A stretch of 64,000 nt of DNA, from NCBI GenBank assembly GCA_012934845.2, contig WNNJ02000395.1, forward strand, positions 124,001 through 188,000. The letters run 5' to 3'. This document shows, in pieces, positions 14,001-22,044 of the stretch. The notes below the pieces were generated by a model. That model had not been told where the DNA came from. It did no database searches and worked only from the letters and a program-made list of their open reading frames with translations. Origin of the DNA: Pomphorhynchus laevis (taxonomy: Eukaryota > Acanthocephala > Palaeacanthocephala > Echinorhynchida > Pomphorhynchidae). A program made the position numbers and the translations under genes. Position 1 is the stretch's first letter. Each line of letters begins with the position of its first letter.

Positions 14001-17000
14001 TTTCGCATATTTATATAATATTACTATATGTGGGAAAACGCAAACTCAACATGACGAAAACTTGACTTTTTTCAATAATATGACAACACAGATTGGACTC
14101 ACGTACAATAATGCAAAATGCGAATTCGGCAAAATAAGTATTAAAATATTGAGATATTTGAGTTCTCAAATAAAACATCAACCTGATCATGAGCGTTTTT
14201 CAGCCTTAATTGAACTTCCGGCTCCTAGTGACATGAAATCACTAAAACAGGGCAATCAGTTTATTCGCATTGTTATTGTCATTCTTATTGTTGTTAGATA
14301 GAAACATACCCGGACAAAATACGACATTTGACAAGTATTACAATATTTCATACGTGATAATATTTTAAAGCATTTTAATTTCTTGAAGCAAGACGTTGCA
14401 CGTTTGCTTTTCATCATATAGACGTTTCAACTGAATTAACAGAGGAAATTGACGCGTTATACAGCTGTTTAGCTGATATACTTAACAGGGAGGGCAAATC
14501 AGTGGCCTTCGTTTCAAGAACGCTAAATCATTATGAGAAAATATACTACTCGATGGAGAAGGAAACTCACGCAATTGTCGAAGCATTATTGAAATGGCGT
14601 GTTTCTCAATAGGCAGACATTTCCGAATACTGAATGATCAGTGAGTTGTAAGTTTTTTATTCGATTATCAAAAGAGAAATCGAATAAAGAATGATAAACT
14701 CGAACGATGGAGATTGAACGAGTGATCATCTTATAATTTCAAAATTTATTATCGACCAGGAATATTAAATTTAGTTGCTGACACACTCTCACGATGTGCT
14801 TCATGGAGCATGGATCTTGGGAATTTGCAGACTTTATCAATAAGCTTCATGAAGATTTGTGTCATCCAGGAATTTGCAGACTTTATGAATAAGCTTCACG
14901 AAGAGTTGCGTCATCCAGGAATTTGCAGAATCTATCACTATCTCAAAAATCGAAATTTAACATACTCAGTGGACGACTTAAGCTTGTTTGTGGTCAGTGT
15001 TCTGGTTGTAGATTGACTAAACCTATATTCTTACGAACAAAATCCAATACTATTATACTGTCACCAAACCATTTGAAATGTTGTGTCTTAATTTTAAAGG
15101 GCCATTATCAAGTACTTCGACGAATTTAGCAGATATCCAATCGCTTTCACGTGTAAAGATCGGTTGACTCTTATTGTGTGTAAATGCTTACCGAAAATAG
15201 TTATATTATTCAGATTCCCTCAACATGTACACCCTGATCGTGGAGTTTCATTTATGTCAAACAAAGTAAGAAAGTATCTCAGTAGTCGTTCTATAATTAG
15301 CAGTACAACGTCATCATCCAATCCTTAGAGAAACAGATAGTGCGAACGTTACAATGGGATCATATGGATAGCGATTTTTACTACACTCTTAGGTAGATCA
15401 CTTCCCCATTTCACAATGACAAGAAATTTTATCTGATGTTATGGGTAGTATTCGAGCTCTTCTATCAACCTCGACCAAACAGACTCCTTATGAAAGAATG
15501 TTTTCATTTTCTCGAAAGACAAGTAGACGCGACCCCTCCAAGTGACTTTTCGCTTCAGCACGTTCTAGTCAAACAACATGCCATACGGTCAAAGTTTGAT
15601 CCGATAGTAGAACTTGCAAAATTAGTAGTTACAAATCCGTCATACGCTGTTGTCCCTTATACTGATAATCGGCAAGCGATCGTGTCGCCTAGAGATCTGA
15701 CATTTTCCACCAAAAGCGAAATAAATAATAACAGTGGTCAACAGTAATTTTAATGTCTAGAAAATAAACATCATTCTTATATAAAATTTGTCCCCTGAAT
15801 CCAAAAATTAACCTCAATTTTGGTCTATCAGGTCAATTTTTTTATTTATCGAACATTCATGTATGAACAACATTTGGTTCTTTATCGTATTTCAATTTTA
15901 TTTTATTCTTTTCAGATTTTGTACAAATCAATATCCAATTGGCCAGATTGCATCACGCAGGGGTTTTCTTAATTCCCCGAATGTGTATTGATATGTTTGT
16001 GGAGAATATACATTAGTTGAAAACATATTGAAGATTACTGATTTCGCTAAAAGAGGATATTTGGCATATTTTGGGGTAAAGCTGAGAGATCAGGATAAAC
16101 ATTAGGTGCCGCATAGTGTCTGCAAACAATGTACAGAAAATTTGCGACAATGGACAAAAAGGGACTAGAAAAAGAATGAAGTTTTATATAACAATGGTTT
16201 GGCCGGAATCCTACAATCATGGGGACGACTGCTATTTTTGTTTTCAAGATTTAAAGGGTATTAACCAAAACAAGTACTTATATATCCTAATCTTACTTCA
16301 GCAATGAGACTAGTTCCACACAGCGAAGAGCTACATGTTCCTAACTTTAGTGTCTTGCCTCAGCTAAGTTTATCTTCAAGCGAAGAAGATTTCTCACACA
16401 AATAAGTTGACAAAGATGTAGAATTTTTAGTTGAAACTACACCTAAGTTGTTCTCCTAAATATAGTTGAATGATATTGTACGTGACTTAAACCTACTTAA
16501 GAATTCTGCAGAGCTGCTGACTTCACGATTGAGAGAGAAGAATCTTTTAGCGAACAGTGTTCATGTAACCTTTTCAAAGTCGCCATGAAAATTTACTTAC
16601 TTAATTCATCAAGGAAGAAGAGTTGTTTATTGTCTCGATGTAAGCAGGCTTCTTCATAAAATTTAAAATTGATTTTCATTGATAGTTCTAAGTGCAGTTC
16701 AAAATATTCATTGTTACACAAAAATTGTATAGATATGTTGGCTGAATCCTCTTGTGATTGGTGTTGAAACGGCATGGCAACAATTTGAGGCGATACTTTT
16801 AGATTTGCTCTTACGCTTCTCGATAGGAAAGTTACGAAAGTTCGTTTACGTTGTAAACTTTAATTTGATAGTGAACTCCATGAAGCCTTGAAAGAAAAAC
16901 ATATATCTTTTAAGAGGTTTAGGGATGATGAAATTAACAGTGTTTCTTTCATTAAAGTAAGTAATCGTTTTACGAATTTAAAACACAATAAACGGCGTAG

Positions 17001-20000
17001 TTTCGAAGAAAGCATTGCATAAGAGGATTTTCGCAACACTGGTCGCTTGTTCAAATACGCGAACTCAAAACATAGAGCACAACATGTTCGTCTTGTATCG
17101 GACAGTGGACACGTCCTCGATGGCGATTACGACATCGCTAATGCGTTTGGTAAACATTTTTTGATCTCATCAAATTCCTCTAACAAACCATGCTCTATCA
17201 TCCCATATAAATCACTCACTGATGTCGTTAACATGTTTTCTAGGGGGATGTCCGAAGAGAGCTTAAGAACCTAAAATCATCGGGGTATGTTTGTCCTGAT
17301 TTATTGCCGCCTGTATACTTAAAAATGCTAGCAGATGAACTTTGTATTCCTTTATATTAGATGTTTATTGCGTCACTTTATTCCGGTCATATACCCGAGA
17401 TGTGGAAACGCTCAATTGTAATACCACTGTTTAAAAAAGCGATCGAACTTGTGTAGATAATTACAGACCCGTAAGCTTGACTTGCATTTGTTGTCAAATT
17501 TTGGAAAGACTGCTGTATAAGCATATTAGTAATGATTTGAAATATAGAAATTTACTGTGTATTAACCAACATGGTTTTAGAAGTGATCTTTCTACTATCA
17601 CAAATCTGCTAGTTGCGCAGAACTCATGGGTTAATTTAGTTGATGAAGGAGCTTGTGGAGATATCATCTTTGATTTTTCCAAAGCTTTCGATAACGTACG
17701 TCATGACTATCTGATTTCCAAAGTGCATGCCTTGACGATTGATCCCATTCTAATTCGCTGGGTTTCAAACTTTATCTTTAGCCCTTATTATCGGGTTCAC
17801 GTTAATAACATTTATTCGGGTTGGTATAATACACACTTAGGTGTACAACTTCTCCATCTACTTAAATGATTTACCAGGCTTCCTGAGTTCTGAGTCTCTA
17901 TTATATGCAGATGACCTGAAAATCTGAAGAGGAATAAAGTCGTATTTAGATAAAGTGTTTACAGTCAGGTATAGATAAATTGTGAATTGGGCTTGAATTA
18001 AAGGTTTTTCGGTCAATTCTGCCAAATGTTCTTTTATGCGTGTTCGAGGTCGACAGATTACTTCACCGGCAAAATACTATCTTTGTGAAAATCAAATCGA
18101 AAATAATAATAATTTAATAATTTTTAAATAATAATTATATTTATCAATTATTTAATAATTAATTAAATTTATTAGTGAGCACATTTATCCAGAAAAACTT
18201 ATTCTTAACAAAACCAATATTAATGATAAAGAAGGTGTATATCTAGATATGAACATTAAATTAACATTAACTAAAACTACTAGTAATTTATATAATAAAG
18301 ACGGCGTATTTAAATTTACAAGAAACATATTTTTGCATGAGAGCATTCATGCATACCATATAATATAAAATATAATACATTAAATAATGAAATTTTAAGA
18401 ATTGCAACAATATGTAATGATATTGGCTTTCTTCAAAATCATTTAAATAATTAAATAGATACATATTTTAAACTATATTACTATAAAAATAAGATCAAGC
18501 AGAAAATAGTAAAATATAAATATCAACACAATAATATAAAGAATAAATTTAAACTCTTAAGTCGTAAATTTTTATGGATGGATAATAAATAATATACTTT
18601 GCATTAGAATAAGATACTAGATAGTTATTTCAGAGGAAATACATCATTAGCATGTATTTGGCCCCGCTGCTATGTTGGGCAGATGAGTTAGGGGCCGAAA
18701 CCTGACAGCATAGCAGTTCCTCCTGATGACCTCTAATTCTTATTCTGATACAACGTCTGTTATTTATTAGTCAATTCATAAAAATGACATTTATTTTAAA
18801 TTTCAATTTTTTATTTTAACTTGATTTAAATTATAGAAAATTTAAATTATAGAAAATCTAAAAACAATTATTAATTTTATTATTTAATTATTAAATTTTG
18901 ATTTAGCATTATTATGTTTTGTTTATTTTATAATTATATAACAATACGTAGACTCAGTTAGCTGATTTAATGTAGACCATGTGAAAGATCTCGGCATCTG
19001 GATTTTCAATGACTTGTCAACTAAACGTAATACTGAATATGTATGTGCAAAGGCTTATCAGATGGTAGATTTCATTAGTCGTACATTTGATTTTCTTAAT
19101 CCACGATCATTTCGGATTCTTGCTAATGCATTTATTTTGAGTCATCTGCTATATGCGTCTTTATGTGTCTATCCGAGTACTATATAGGAGTCAGCAAAAT
19201 TGGAAGGTAAGCTCCGTCGGGCAACAAACCTTGTTTACCCAATAAGGAATTTCCCATACGAACAAAGACTTAATGCACTGGGCATGAATTGTGTTAGCGC
19301 TCTCCGTGATTTACGCAAAATGTGTCTAACATGGACGATTCTTCGCAACACACTACACGTATTACACGGGCTAATGAATATTAGATCAGGTCAATGGCTG
19401 CGTGGTCATTCGTTAGTGCTCAATACACAAAAAAATTGTACGCTCAAAAACTGTCCAGTTTAATCGAAGGGTCGTGAATCTATGGAATCAGTTGAACGAG
19501 ACAACGATTCGTTCCCAAGCAATGAAGGAATTTGGGAAGAAAATTTTGTATAATTAATTTGCTTTTCTTTTTGGTGACGCAACTTTGAGCTCTGCTCGCT
19601 ATGTTGTCTTGTAATAATTATAATAATGATCTGTCCCACTCGGCTACTAAACAACTCTTAAAGCAAAATATGGAGATATTAAGTTGGTTTTAGAAAAGAT
19701 ACAGTATCACGATCATAAATTGGTCATTTGCGTTGACTTAAAAATGGTAAATCGTTTACTGGGACAGCAATCTGGTTACGTCAAATACCCATGTTTTCTA
19801 TGCATGTGGGACAGTAGAGACCATGATACCACTATATTCAGAAAAAACTGACCACCACGAACAACTATGGTTCCATATAAAGCTGTCAATGTATTAGAAG
19901 AACGTTTAGTTGAGCGAGAGAAGATTATTTTCCCCCTTGCACATCAAACTGGGATCGATGAAGTAATTCGTCAAATCTCTTTATATAACCGGTGATGGCT

Positions 20001-22044
20001 TTAAGTAAATCTCCAGCGTTTTTCCACGTTTGACGATTGAGAAACTTTAAGCATAGATTTTTGATGGGTCATAGATTCGTAAGCTACTGAAGGGCAACGA
20101 ATTCATGAAAACGATGAGTGACAACTATAAGATATTGTCGCCAATTTAATATAAAGATATCATGGCATTTGCGCAAATATGAGCATCACAATGAATTTTC
20201 TATTCAGTTATCTTGATCTGTTTCCTAAAAATCTTGGAAACGTTAGCGACGAACAAGGTTAACTATTCCATCTGAACATCAAGGAGATGGAAACTCGTTA
20301 CCAAAGATGTCGGGACGCTGTGACAATGGCGGACTATTTCTGGTGTCTAAAACGAGACTGGTGTTTATCAACACTCATGTCCGCAAAGAAACGTAAATTT
20401 AGTTCTTGGACATTCTTACAATCATTTACGACTAATTGTATATCCGCTGTTTACTATTTTGTATTCTTGTTATGATTGTTTTGTTTGCTTAGTCCACTTA
20501 TGTGTCACATTATTATTTTCCCTTTGAATTAATAAAATATAATTTTACAGAAATGATCTTCATGTAATTGATGTAATGATCTTCATGATTTGTTATGTAA
20601 TTCCCATAAAAGCAACACATTGAAAATATTTTATTGAGCAAAGCATCTAATACAGCAAAAAAATTGAGATGAGGATAGTGAGAAAACTAGACCTGACTGA
20701 GATAAATCGAAGTTTTTTTTTACAAATTTAACTGAAAAATTACATCAGAATTCGTTAAAAATATCCAGACACCAGACAAGGAATGTTTTTGTTGACTCGT
20801 GTAATATTTATATTAATTATAATTAATATATCATAATTATGTAATCAGCATAGAGCTGATTAATACCGAAAGCGAACCGTCTTCCGGTTTATTAAGCGAT
20901 TGTCGAATGGACCATTGTCTAGAAGGTCATGGTGAACTAATTGAACCTGGAGACAAGATTGAGACATCAGTCTTGTGAATCACTACGAAGATGGGAACGC
21001 AGACGAATATCACTAAAGTATCTACGCGATTATTGTCGGAGGATAAGAATGTTGCGAATTAATTATACACATGTTTAAAGTTAATGCTTTTCTACTTAAC
21101 TGTATTTACTAGATTAAGCCAGTAAAAGCTATTGTGGCCTTTTCTTGACGTTACTTAAAATATATTTTAAAACAATGAACTTGATGATCAAATTCCAGAA
21201 TAATCAAACTAAAACCGGTGCATGACTTTACCAAGAAAAGTGGATGTTGTCATGATATAATTTGTAAAGTTTAATCATTAAATTTAAACGATTTATTTAA
21301 TAATAGATCAATTGGAAAAGTATACTATAAAATATAATATAATAAATATCCCCAAAGCATCTAACCAGTGCCTCTAATTGATAAATCAAGAGTTTTACTT
21401 TAATAAAATAAATTTTTAAAATATACGGAGCTATGTGTTAACCCTCAAAAATTTTACCCTCAAATTGGTAATAGAGATAAGATCACTGATTCAACAGTTG
21501 AAATTGAAAAATATAATTATCAATTATTTTAATTCATAATTAAATTAAAATACTTTTAAAAAGATTATCGAAAACTAATGGTATTTAATGGTATCCTAAA
21601 TAAAATTTATTAATAAATTTTAATCCTTAATAAATTTTAATTCTGAAAAAATTTATTAGCTATAAATTCGTACATTAACTTGGTTCATGTAAGAATCTAA
21701 GGGGTCTTCTTCAGAATCATCACTAGATGCGTTGCTCTTATCATTAGCATTTGGACTGCCAGGAGCTGGCTGATACTCCAACTCGGATTCATCCACTATT
21801 TTTTCCTCTCCATCTTCGCCATCTGAGTTAAAATATCTAAATACAAATAATTCATTAATCATTATCGCTTTTCTTAATCATACTCTTCTTCATTTTTATG
21901 TCTAACGTTTAGCTCAGACCCCTTCAATTTCGCATTTGCTCTTAAACTAGATGGTAATGGATACATTGATTGCATGCGCTTATTTGATTGCTCTTCCTCA
22001 TTAGATGACGGATCATAATGGTTTGATCCTTTATGATATGACAT
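1958..22044 (-). CDS. DDX42: DDX42-like DEAD-box RNA helicase, 5' part, five coding exons
   Basis: Seen: five minus-strand segments join through AG/GT borders with matching phase: 22044-21884 (161 nt), 21836-21674 (163), 6511-6456 (56), 2301-2142 (160), 2098-1958 (141). Together they encode about 227 residues. They read through an acidic stretch, PAPGSP, EEDPLDSYMNQVN, DIDEADDQETFYQWLEENPD and DPLPEIDHSSMDYKPFNKNF. From memory of the family this is the order of the DDX42 N-terminal region (human: AENSPT, DPLEAFMAEVEDQ, DIEEEDDQEAYFRYMAENP, DPLPPIDHSEIDY). DDX42 is a nuclear DEAD-box ATPase tied to the SF3b part of the U2 snRNP. The Q motif and helicase core are not in the window and should follow beyond position 1. 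Start: ATG at 22044 has an in-frame stop 12 nt upstream. Introns are 47, 15162, 4154 and 43 nt; the two long ones are full of repeats. I see no lesion in these exons. Confidence 0.9.
2142..2301 (-). CDS. DDX42: DDX42 coding exon 4
   Basis: 160 nt. It begins with the third base of a split lysine codon after a TTTTTTCTTAG acceptor and ends at a GTGATT donor in phase 0. It encodes RQDIDEADDQETFYQWLEEN, then an acidic run, then NGNIIAPEKSK. That matches the DIEEEDDQEAYFRYMAENP...DSDGNPIAPTKK block of DDX42. The intron to exon 5 is only 43 nt (2099-2141). Confidence 0.93.
2302..3171. other. intron sequence with no recognised element
   Basis: Left part of the 4.2-kb DDX42 intron on the plus strand. 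I see no coding frame, RNA gene or clear repeat here. Confidence 0.5.
3172..3385 (-). repeat. PLE-2 terminal repeat, copy 1
   Basis: Shares most of its length with 3640-3855 and 6110-6300, including TAAATAATCATCCATAGGCA and CAGTGTTTAAAGCTCG. It carries a hammerhead-type core on the minus strand (3201-3246). Hammerhead motifs with a two-base-pair stem III are known from Penelope-like element terminal repeats, which is why I call the family PLE-2. No PLE-2 protein is seen. Confidence 0.6.
3201..3246 (-). ncRNA. hammerhead ribozyme core, PLE type, copy 1
   Basis: On the minus strand: CTGATGA, then stem II GCTC/GGGC, then GAAAC, then GC, then GTC. A and C of GAAAC pair with G and U of GUC to make a two-base-pair stem III with cleavage after GTC. 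The 5' half of stem I (ACGGTA) is kept but the 3' half has changed, so this copy is probably weak. Copy 3 (6121-6162) keeps stem I. Confidence 0.6.
3662..3707 (-). ncRNA. hammerhead ribozyme core, PLE type, copy 2
   Basis: Same layout as at 3201: CTGATGA, a 13-nt stem II segment starting GCTTT and ending GGGC (weaker, with G-U pairs), GAAAC, GC, GTC. The outer stem I no longer pairs well. Part of the repeat copy at about 3525-3860. Confidence 0.5.
4291..5838. repeat. four-copy tandem array, unit about 391 bp
   Basis: Units begin at about 4291, 4680, 5073 and 5464, each with ATTCCTTTCGGAATCCTGTG or a close variant. Each continues through AACCAACGGATACGCATT, the ACACGCAACAAGCCAGTAAA block, CGATGACTGCTGGGT and TTTCAAGCGATTTTTCGC. 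Periods are 389, 393 and 391 bp. Each unit opens with a short palindrome (GGATTCC...GGAATCC in the first). It has satellite-like structure and no coding frame shared by the copies. Confidence 0.9.
5965..6300 (-). repeat. PLE-2 terminal repeat, copy 3
   Basis: Direct repeat of 3525-3850: shares TCACTATGTTTTC, ATTCTCGCAATATTCAAAGT, ACTTCAACAAC, ATAATCATCCATAGGCACC and CAGTGTTTAAAGCTCGAAAA. It runs into an inverted copy of the left end at about 6304-6405. An AT-rich stretch of TATA repeats (5838-5965) separates it from the tandem array. Confidence 0.65.
6121..6162 (-). ncRNA. hammerhead-like fold, PLE type, copy 3 (stem I intact)
   Basis: On the minus strand ACGGTA (6162-6157) and TACCGT (6126-6121) form a perfect six-base-pair stem I. 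Between them lie CTTATGA, a decayed stem II (ACTC...GAAC), GAAAC, GC and GTA. One core base has changed (CTTATGA for CTGATGA), so this copy is unlikely to be active. It shows what stem I looked like in the ancestral motif. Confidence 0.55.
6456..6511 (-). CDS. DDX42: DDX42 coding microexon 3 (56 nt)
   Basis: Between a TTTCAG acceptor and a GTAAGC donor lie 18 codons plus two bases: AEAEKDLKNIGSGKLKSA followed by AA. The AA is completed by the first base of exon 4 to give lysine, and the start joins exon 2 in phase 0. The joined protein SYMNQVN/AEAEKDL lines up with human AFMAEVEDQAARDM without a gap. The exon lies about 55 nt from the edge of a repeat block on one side and next to the 15-kb intron on the other. 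Confidence 0.82.
6641..6671. repeat. perfect 12-bp hairpin
   Basis: ACTTAGGCAGAT (6641-6652) is the exact complement of ATCTGCCTAAGT (6660-6671), with a 7-nt loop. It lies in the 15-kb DDX42 intron, close to the acceptor of microexon 3. Function unknown. Confidence 0.65.
6830..7260. other. GC-rich island of unknown nature
   Basis: A stretch clearly richer in G and C than the surrounding intron, with GGATGACCGAGAGTATCGAC and GTCCCGGCGGCTCAAGACGT. Short open frames exist on both strands, but none resembles a protein family I know. I see no tRNA-like A and B boxes. It could be a SINE, an old gene fragment or a transposon piece. Confidence 0.35.
7430..8040 (+). pseudogene. PLE-1 reverse transcriptase fragment A
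   Basis: Contains LNILINQNYLKVGKSIFRQV, then KGVPMDGNSSPIIADLFLSF, then a YIDDF motif near 8020. These are the Penelope-type RT thumb and palm motifs (PMGGNSSPIIADLF and YIDD). The upstream nucleotide stretch 7498-7690 repeats 8390-8640, so this is a shorter copy of the same element. Stops and frame changes break it. No GIY-YIG nuclease domain is seen. Confidence 0.82.
8049..9110 (+). pseudogene. PLE-1 reverse transcriptase, longest copy (B)
   Basis: 8022-8591 encodes TTIDKASNNFVFICKKLYY, then YWNPKLHKNPIKPRFICSAF, then KCTLKPLSVYINKILK. These are N-terminal and finger motifs typical of Penelope-like RTs. After a frame change near 8570 it continues with TYDFSALYTNLDLVDIKEAL, the catalytic aspartate block, and then KGVPMGGNSSPIIADLFLSF. 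A duplication of about 86 bp of the LKVGTSIF segment interrupts it near 8820-8905. The end, including YIDD, has decayed. It is a dead copy; the retroelement would have primed on target DNA. Confidence 0.88.
9089..9500 (+). pseudogene. further PLE-1 RT pieces (C and D)
   Basis: 9089-9190 repeats the LNILI...LKV.TSIFRQIKCVPIGG coding stretch. 9340-9500 repeats VPMGG.IIPIITYLFLSFME and continues to MKYMFRYIDYI. Both are more diverged than copies A and B and lie in the same orientation. Confidence 0.7.
9510..9617. repeat. 12-bp minisatellite, nine units
   Basis: Units of the form CATATAACTCGT run from 9510 to 9617 with no length change (9 x 12 = 108 bp), each with one to four substitutions. Because 12 is a multiple of three, the minus strand is open and reads as four-residue repeats such as MTSY and MPSY. 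It follows directly after PLE-1 piece D. Confidence 0.85.
10196..10590 (-). repeat. PLE-1 terminal repeat (tail), minus strand
   Basis: Reverse complement of the tail seen at 18600-18975: TAGCTGAGTCCACGTATAAT, AATGCTAAATCAAAATTTAA, TCAAGTTAAAATAAGAAAAT and the AGAATAAGAATTAGCAATCATCAGG end. Near the outer end GGTTGTCTT (10205-10213) and AAGACAACC (10218-10226) form a perfect hairpin. Confidence 0.7.
10735..11040 (-). repeat. two further decayed PLE-1 tails, minus strand
   Basis: 10735-10925 carries TTATATCAAGTTAAAATGAT, GGATAAGTGATCATAAGAAG, GAACTGATATGCTATTGGTT and TCGGCCCC, a diverged version of the tail core. 10930-11040 repeats only the AAATTTAAAATAAAAATCAA part. Confidence 0.6.
11330..11430. 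other. GC-richer patch without a call
   Basis: CACGCATCTTCCCTTCGCAG and CCGCAATATCACACCTAGGG stand out from the AT-rich flanks. A short inverted pair, AGGGGAACCTTTGTGCTAAAG with GGTTACCCT, follows. I cannot identify it. Confidence 0.3.
11488..12050 (-). pseudogene. PLE-1 3' end: C-terminal coding part plus tail, minus strand
   Basis: 11979-11728 encodes HSCIPYNIKYNTLNNEILRI, then ATICNDIGFLQNHLNNLINT, ending KLLSGKIFMDG. The same segment occurs at 18340-18590 followed by the same tail, which fixes this as the C-terminal part of the PLE-1 protein. A GIY-YIG domain, which many Penelope elements carry after the RT, is not visible. The tail core with its paired segments is at 11597-11653. Confidence 0.8.
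12050..12540. other. no recognised feature
   Basis: AT-rich sequence in the 15-kb intron, with TATATATGTATA-type runs around 12440-12490. I see no gene or clear repeat here. Confidence 0.5.
12541..15790 (+). mobile_element. Ty3/Gypsy-type LTR retrotransposon fossil
   Basis: The recognisable pol part lies at about 13540-15790. It has RT-like sequence near 13630-14240, RNase H-like sequence near 14480-14600, an integrase zinc-finger-like region near 14870-15010 and integrase-end-like sequence near 15430-15700, in the Ty3/Gypsy order. It is clearly broken, with many interruptions (roughly ten or more). The stretch 12541-12905 may be a left terminal repeat; its last 70 bp resemble 21085-21165. 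With terminal-repeat similarity around three quarters by eye it looks old. It lies inside the DDX42 intron. Confidence 0.7.
15930..16745 (+). pseudogene. repeat-associated protein relic, N-terminal half
   Basis: Scattered frames read YLAYFGVKLRDQDKH, VPHSVCKQCTENLRQW, GTRKRMKFYITMVWPE, DDCYFCFQDLKG, VPHSEELHVPNFSVLPQLSL and SRLREKNLLA. These follow the N-terminal half of a repeat-associated protein I remember from many insect and cnidarian genomes (motifs CYFCLVD, YPNLPSA, NDLIRDL, SRLKEKNLL). Its function is not known to me. Several stops and frame changes are present. The matching C-terminal half is at 19640-20480, on the far side of LINE D. Confidence 0.65.
16750..18112 (+). pseudogene. 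LINE D (CR1-like), 5'-truncated RT part, first half
   Basis: RT frames: TGRLFKYANSKHRAQHVRLV, SGHIPEMWKRSIVIPLFKKA, LERLLYKHISNDLKYRN, QHGFRSDLSTITNLL, then IIFDFSKAFDNVRHDYLISK (catalytic D of motif A) and SLLYADDLKI (motif C). The order is that of CR1/Jockey-group RTs. Stops and frame changes are scattered through it. The endonuclease is missing because the copy starts just before the RT. It is inserted in the relic of 15930-20480 and is itself interrupted at 18112 by PLE-1. Confidence 0.8.
18113..18975 (+). mobile_element. PLE-1 3' portion inserted in LINE D
   Basis: 18198-18590 matches the PLE-1 C-terminal coding part found at 11728-12050 (NILRIATICNDIGFLQNHLN-type frame). It is followed by the tail 18600-18975, ending ACTCAGTTAGCTGATTTA. 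The LINE D frame stops at ENQIE just before it and resumes at DHVKDLGIWI just after, so both borders are set within a few bases. The copy is 5'-truncated and its coding part has stops. Confidence 0.82.
18660..18716 (+). ncRNA. possible pseudoknot in PLE-1 tail
   Basis: Four segments in the order a, b, a', b': GGCCCC (18660-18665), CTGCTATG (18667-18674), GGGGCC (18691-18696), CATAGCAG (18709-18716). Segment a pairs with a' and b with b', which is a pseudoknot. The same set is kept at 24074-24130 with a G-U change, and mostly at 11597-11653. GAAAC follows a' as it would in a hammerhead, but no proper CTGATGA core is present. Confidence 0.4.
18976..19630 (+). pseudogene. LINE D, second half
   Basis: Continues the RT after the PLE-1 insertion: DHVKDLGIWIFNDLSTKRNT, SFRILANAFILSHLLYASLC, LRRATNLVYPIRNFPYEQRL and LRGHSLVLN. 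It ends with a typical C-terminal stretch (RRVVNLWNQLN-like, one frame over) and an AATAATTATAATAATG tail near 19610-19630. Confidence 0.78.
19640..20480 (+). pseudogene. repeat-associated protein relic, C-terminal half
   Basis: Frames read LVLEKIQYHDHKLVICVDLK, MVNRLLGQQSGYVKYPCFLC, MWDSRDHDTT, IIFPLAHQTGIDEVI, and near the end METRYQRCRDAVTMADYFWC then LKRD. The blocks CVDLKMV, GYxKYPCFLCxWDSR, FPPLHIKLG-like and METRYQGxWDxxMMADYCW are the hallmarks of the family noted at 15930. It is broken in several places. The family's role is unknown to me; the wide copy number suggests a mobile element protein. Confidence 0.75.
20781..21170. repeat. possible terminal repeat related to 12541-12905
   Basis: The last 80 bp (ACTGTATTTACTAGATTAAG, CCAGTAAAAGCTATTGTGGC, CTTTTCTTGAC) match about 12840-12905 at roughly three quarters identity. 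This may be the right terminal repeat of the Gypsy-type fossil, pushed away by later insertions, or a separate solo copy. The inner part shows little similarity. Confidence 0.35.
21171..21655. other. intron sequence without a recognised element
   Basis: AT-rich end of the 15-kb DDX42 intron, adjoining the exon 2 donor. No gene or repeat recognised. Confidence 0.5.
21674..21836 (-). CDS. DDX42: DDX42 coding exon 2
   Basis: 163 nt after a GTATTTAG acceptor, starting with the last base of a glutamate codon. Encodes YFNSDGEDGEEKIVDESELE, then YQPAPGSPNANDKSN, then SSDDSEEDPLDSYMNQVN. The acidic region, PAPGSP and EEDPLDSYM are typical of insect and vertebrate DDX42 N-termini. The donor is GTACGA. 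A GTTAAT donor six bases earlier keeps the same phase but gives a shorter fit to the family. Confidence 0.9.
21884..22044 (-). CDS. DDX42: DDX42 coding exon 1 with start codon
   Basis: 161 nt from ATG, beginning MSYHKGSNHYDPSSNEEEQS and ending KNEE plus two bases before a GTATGA donor. The 47-nt intron (21837-21883) joins it to exon 2 as NEEE/YFNSDG. The start is supported by an in-frame TAA 12 nt upstream and by the family's basic, glycine/serine-rich start. An AG preceded by a pyrimidine run (TTTTTCACAG) lies about 26 nt upstream of the ATG and may be the acceptor of a non-coding first exon. Confidence 0.82.

Noticed and set aside
18700-18735. CTGATGA in PLE-1 tails (TCCTCCTGATGACCTCT) as a hammerhead core
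   Set aside because: No GAAA follows at a workable distance and no stem II can form.
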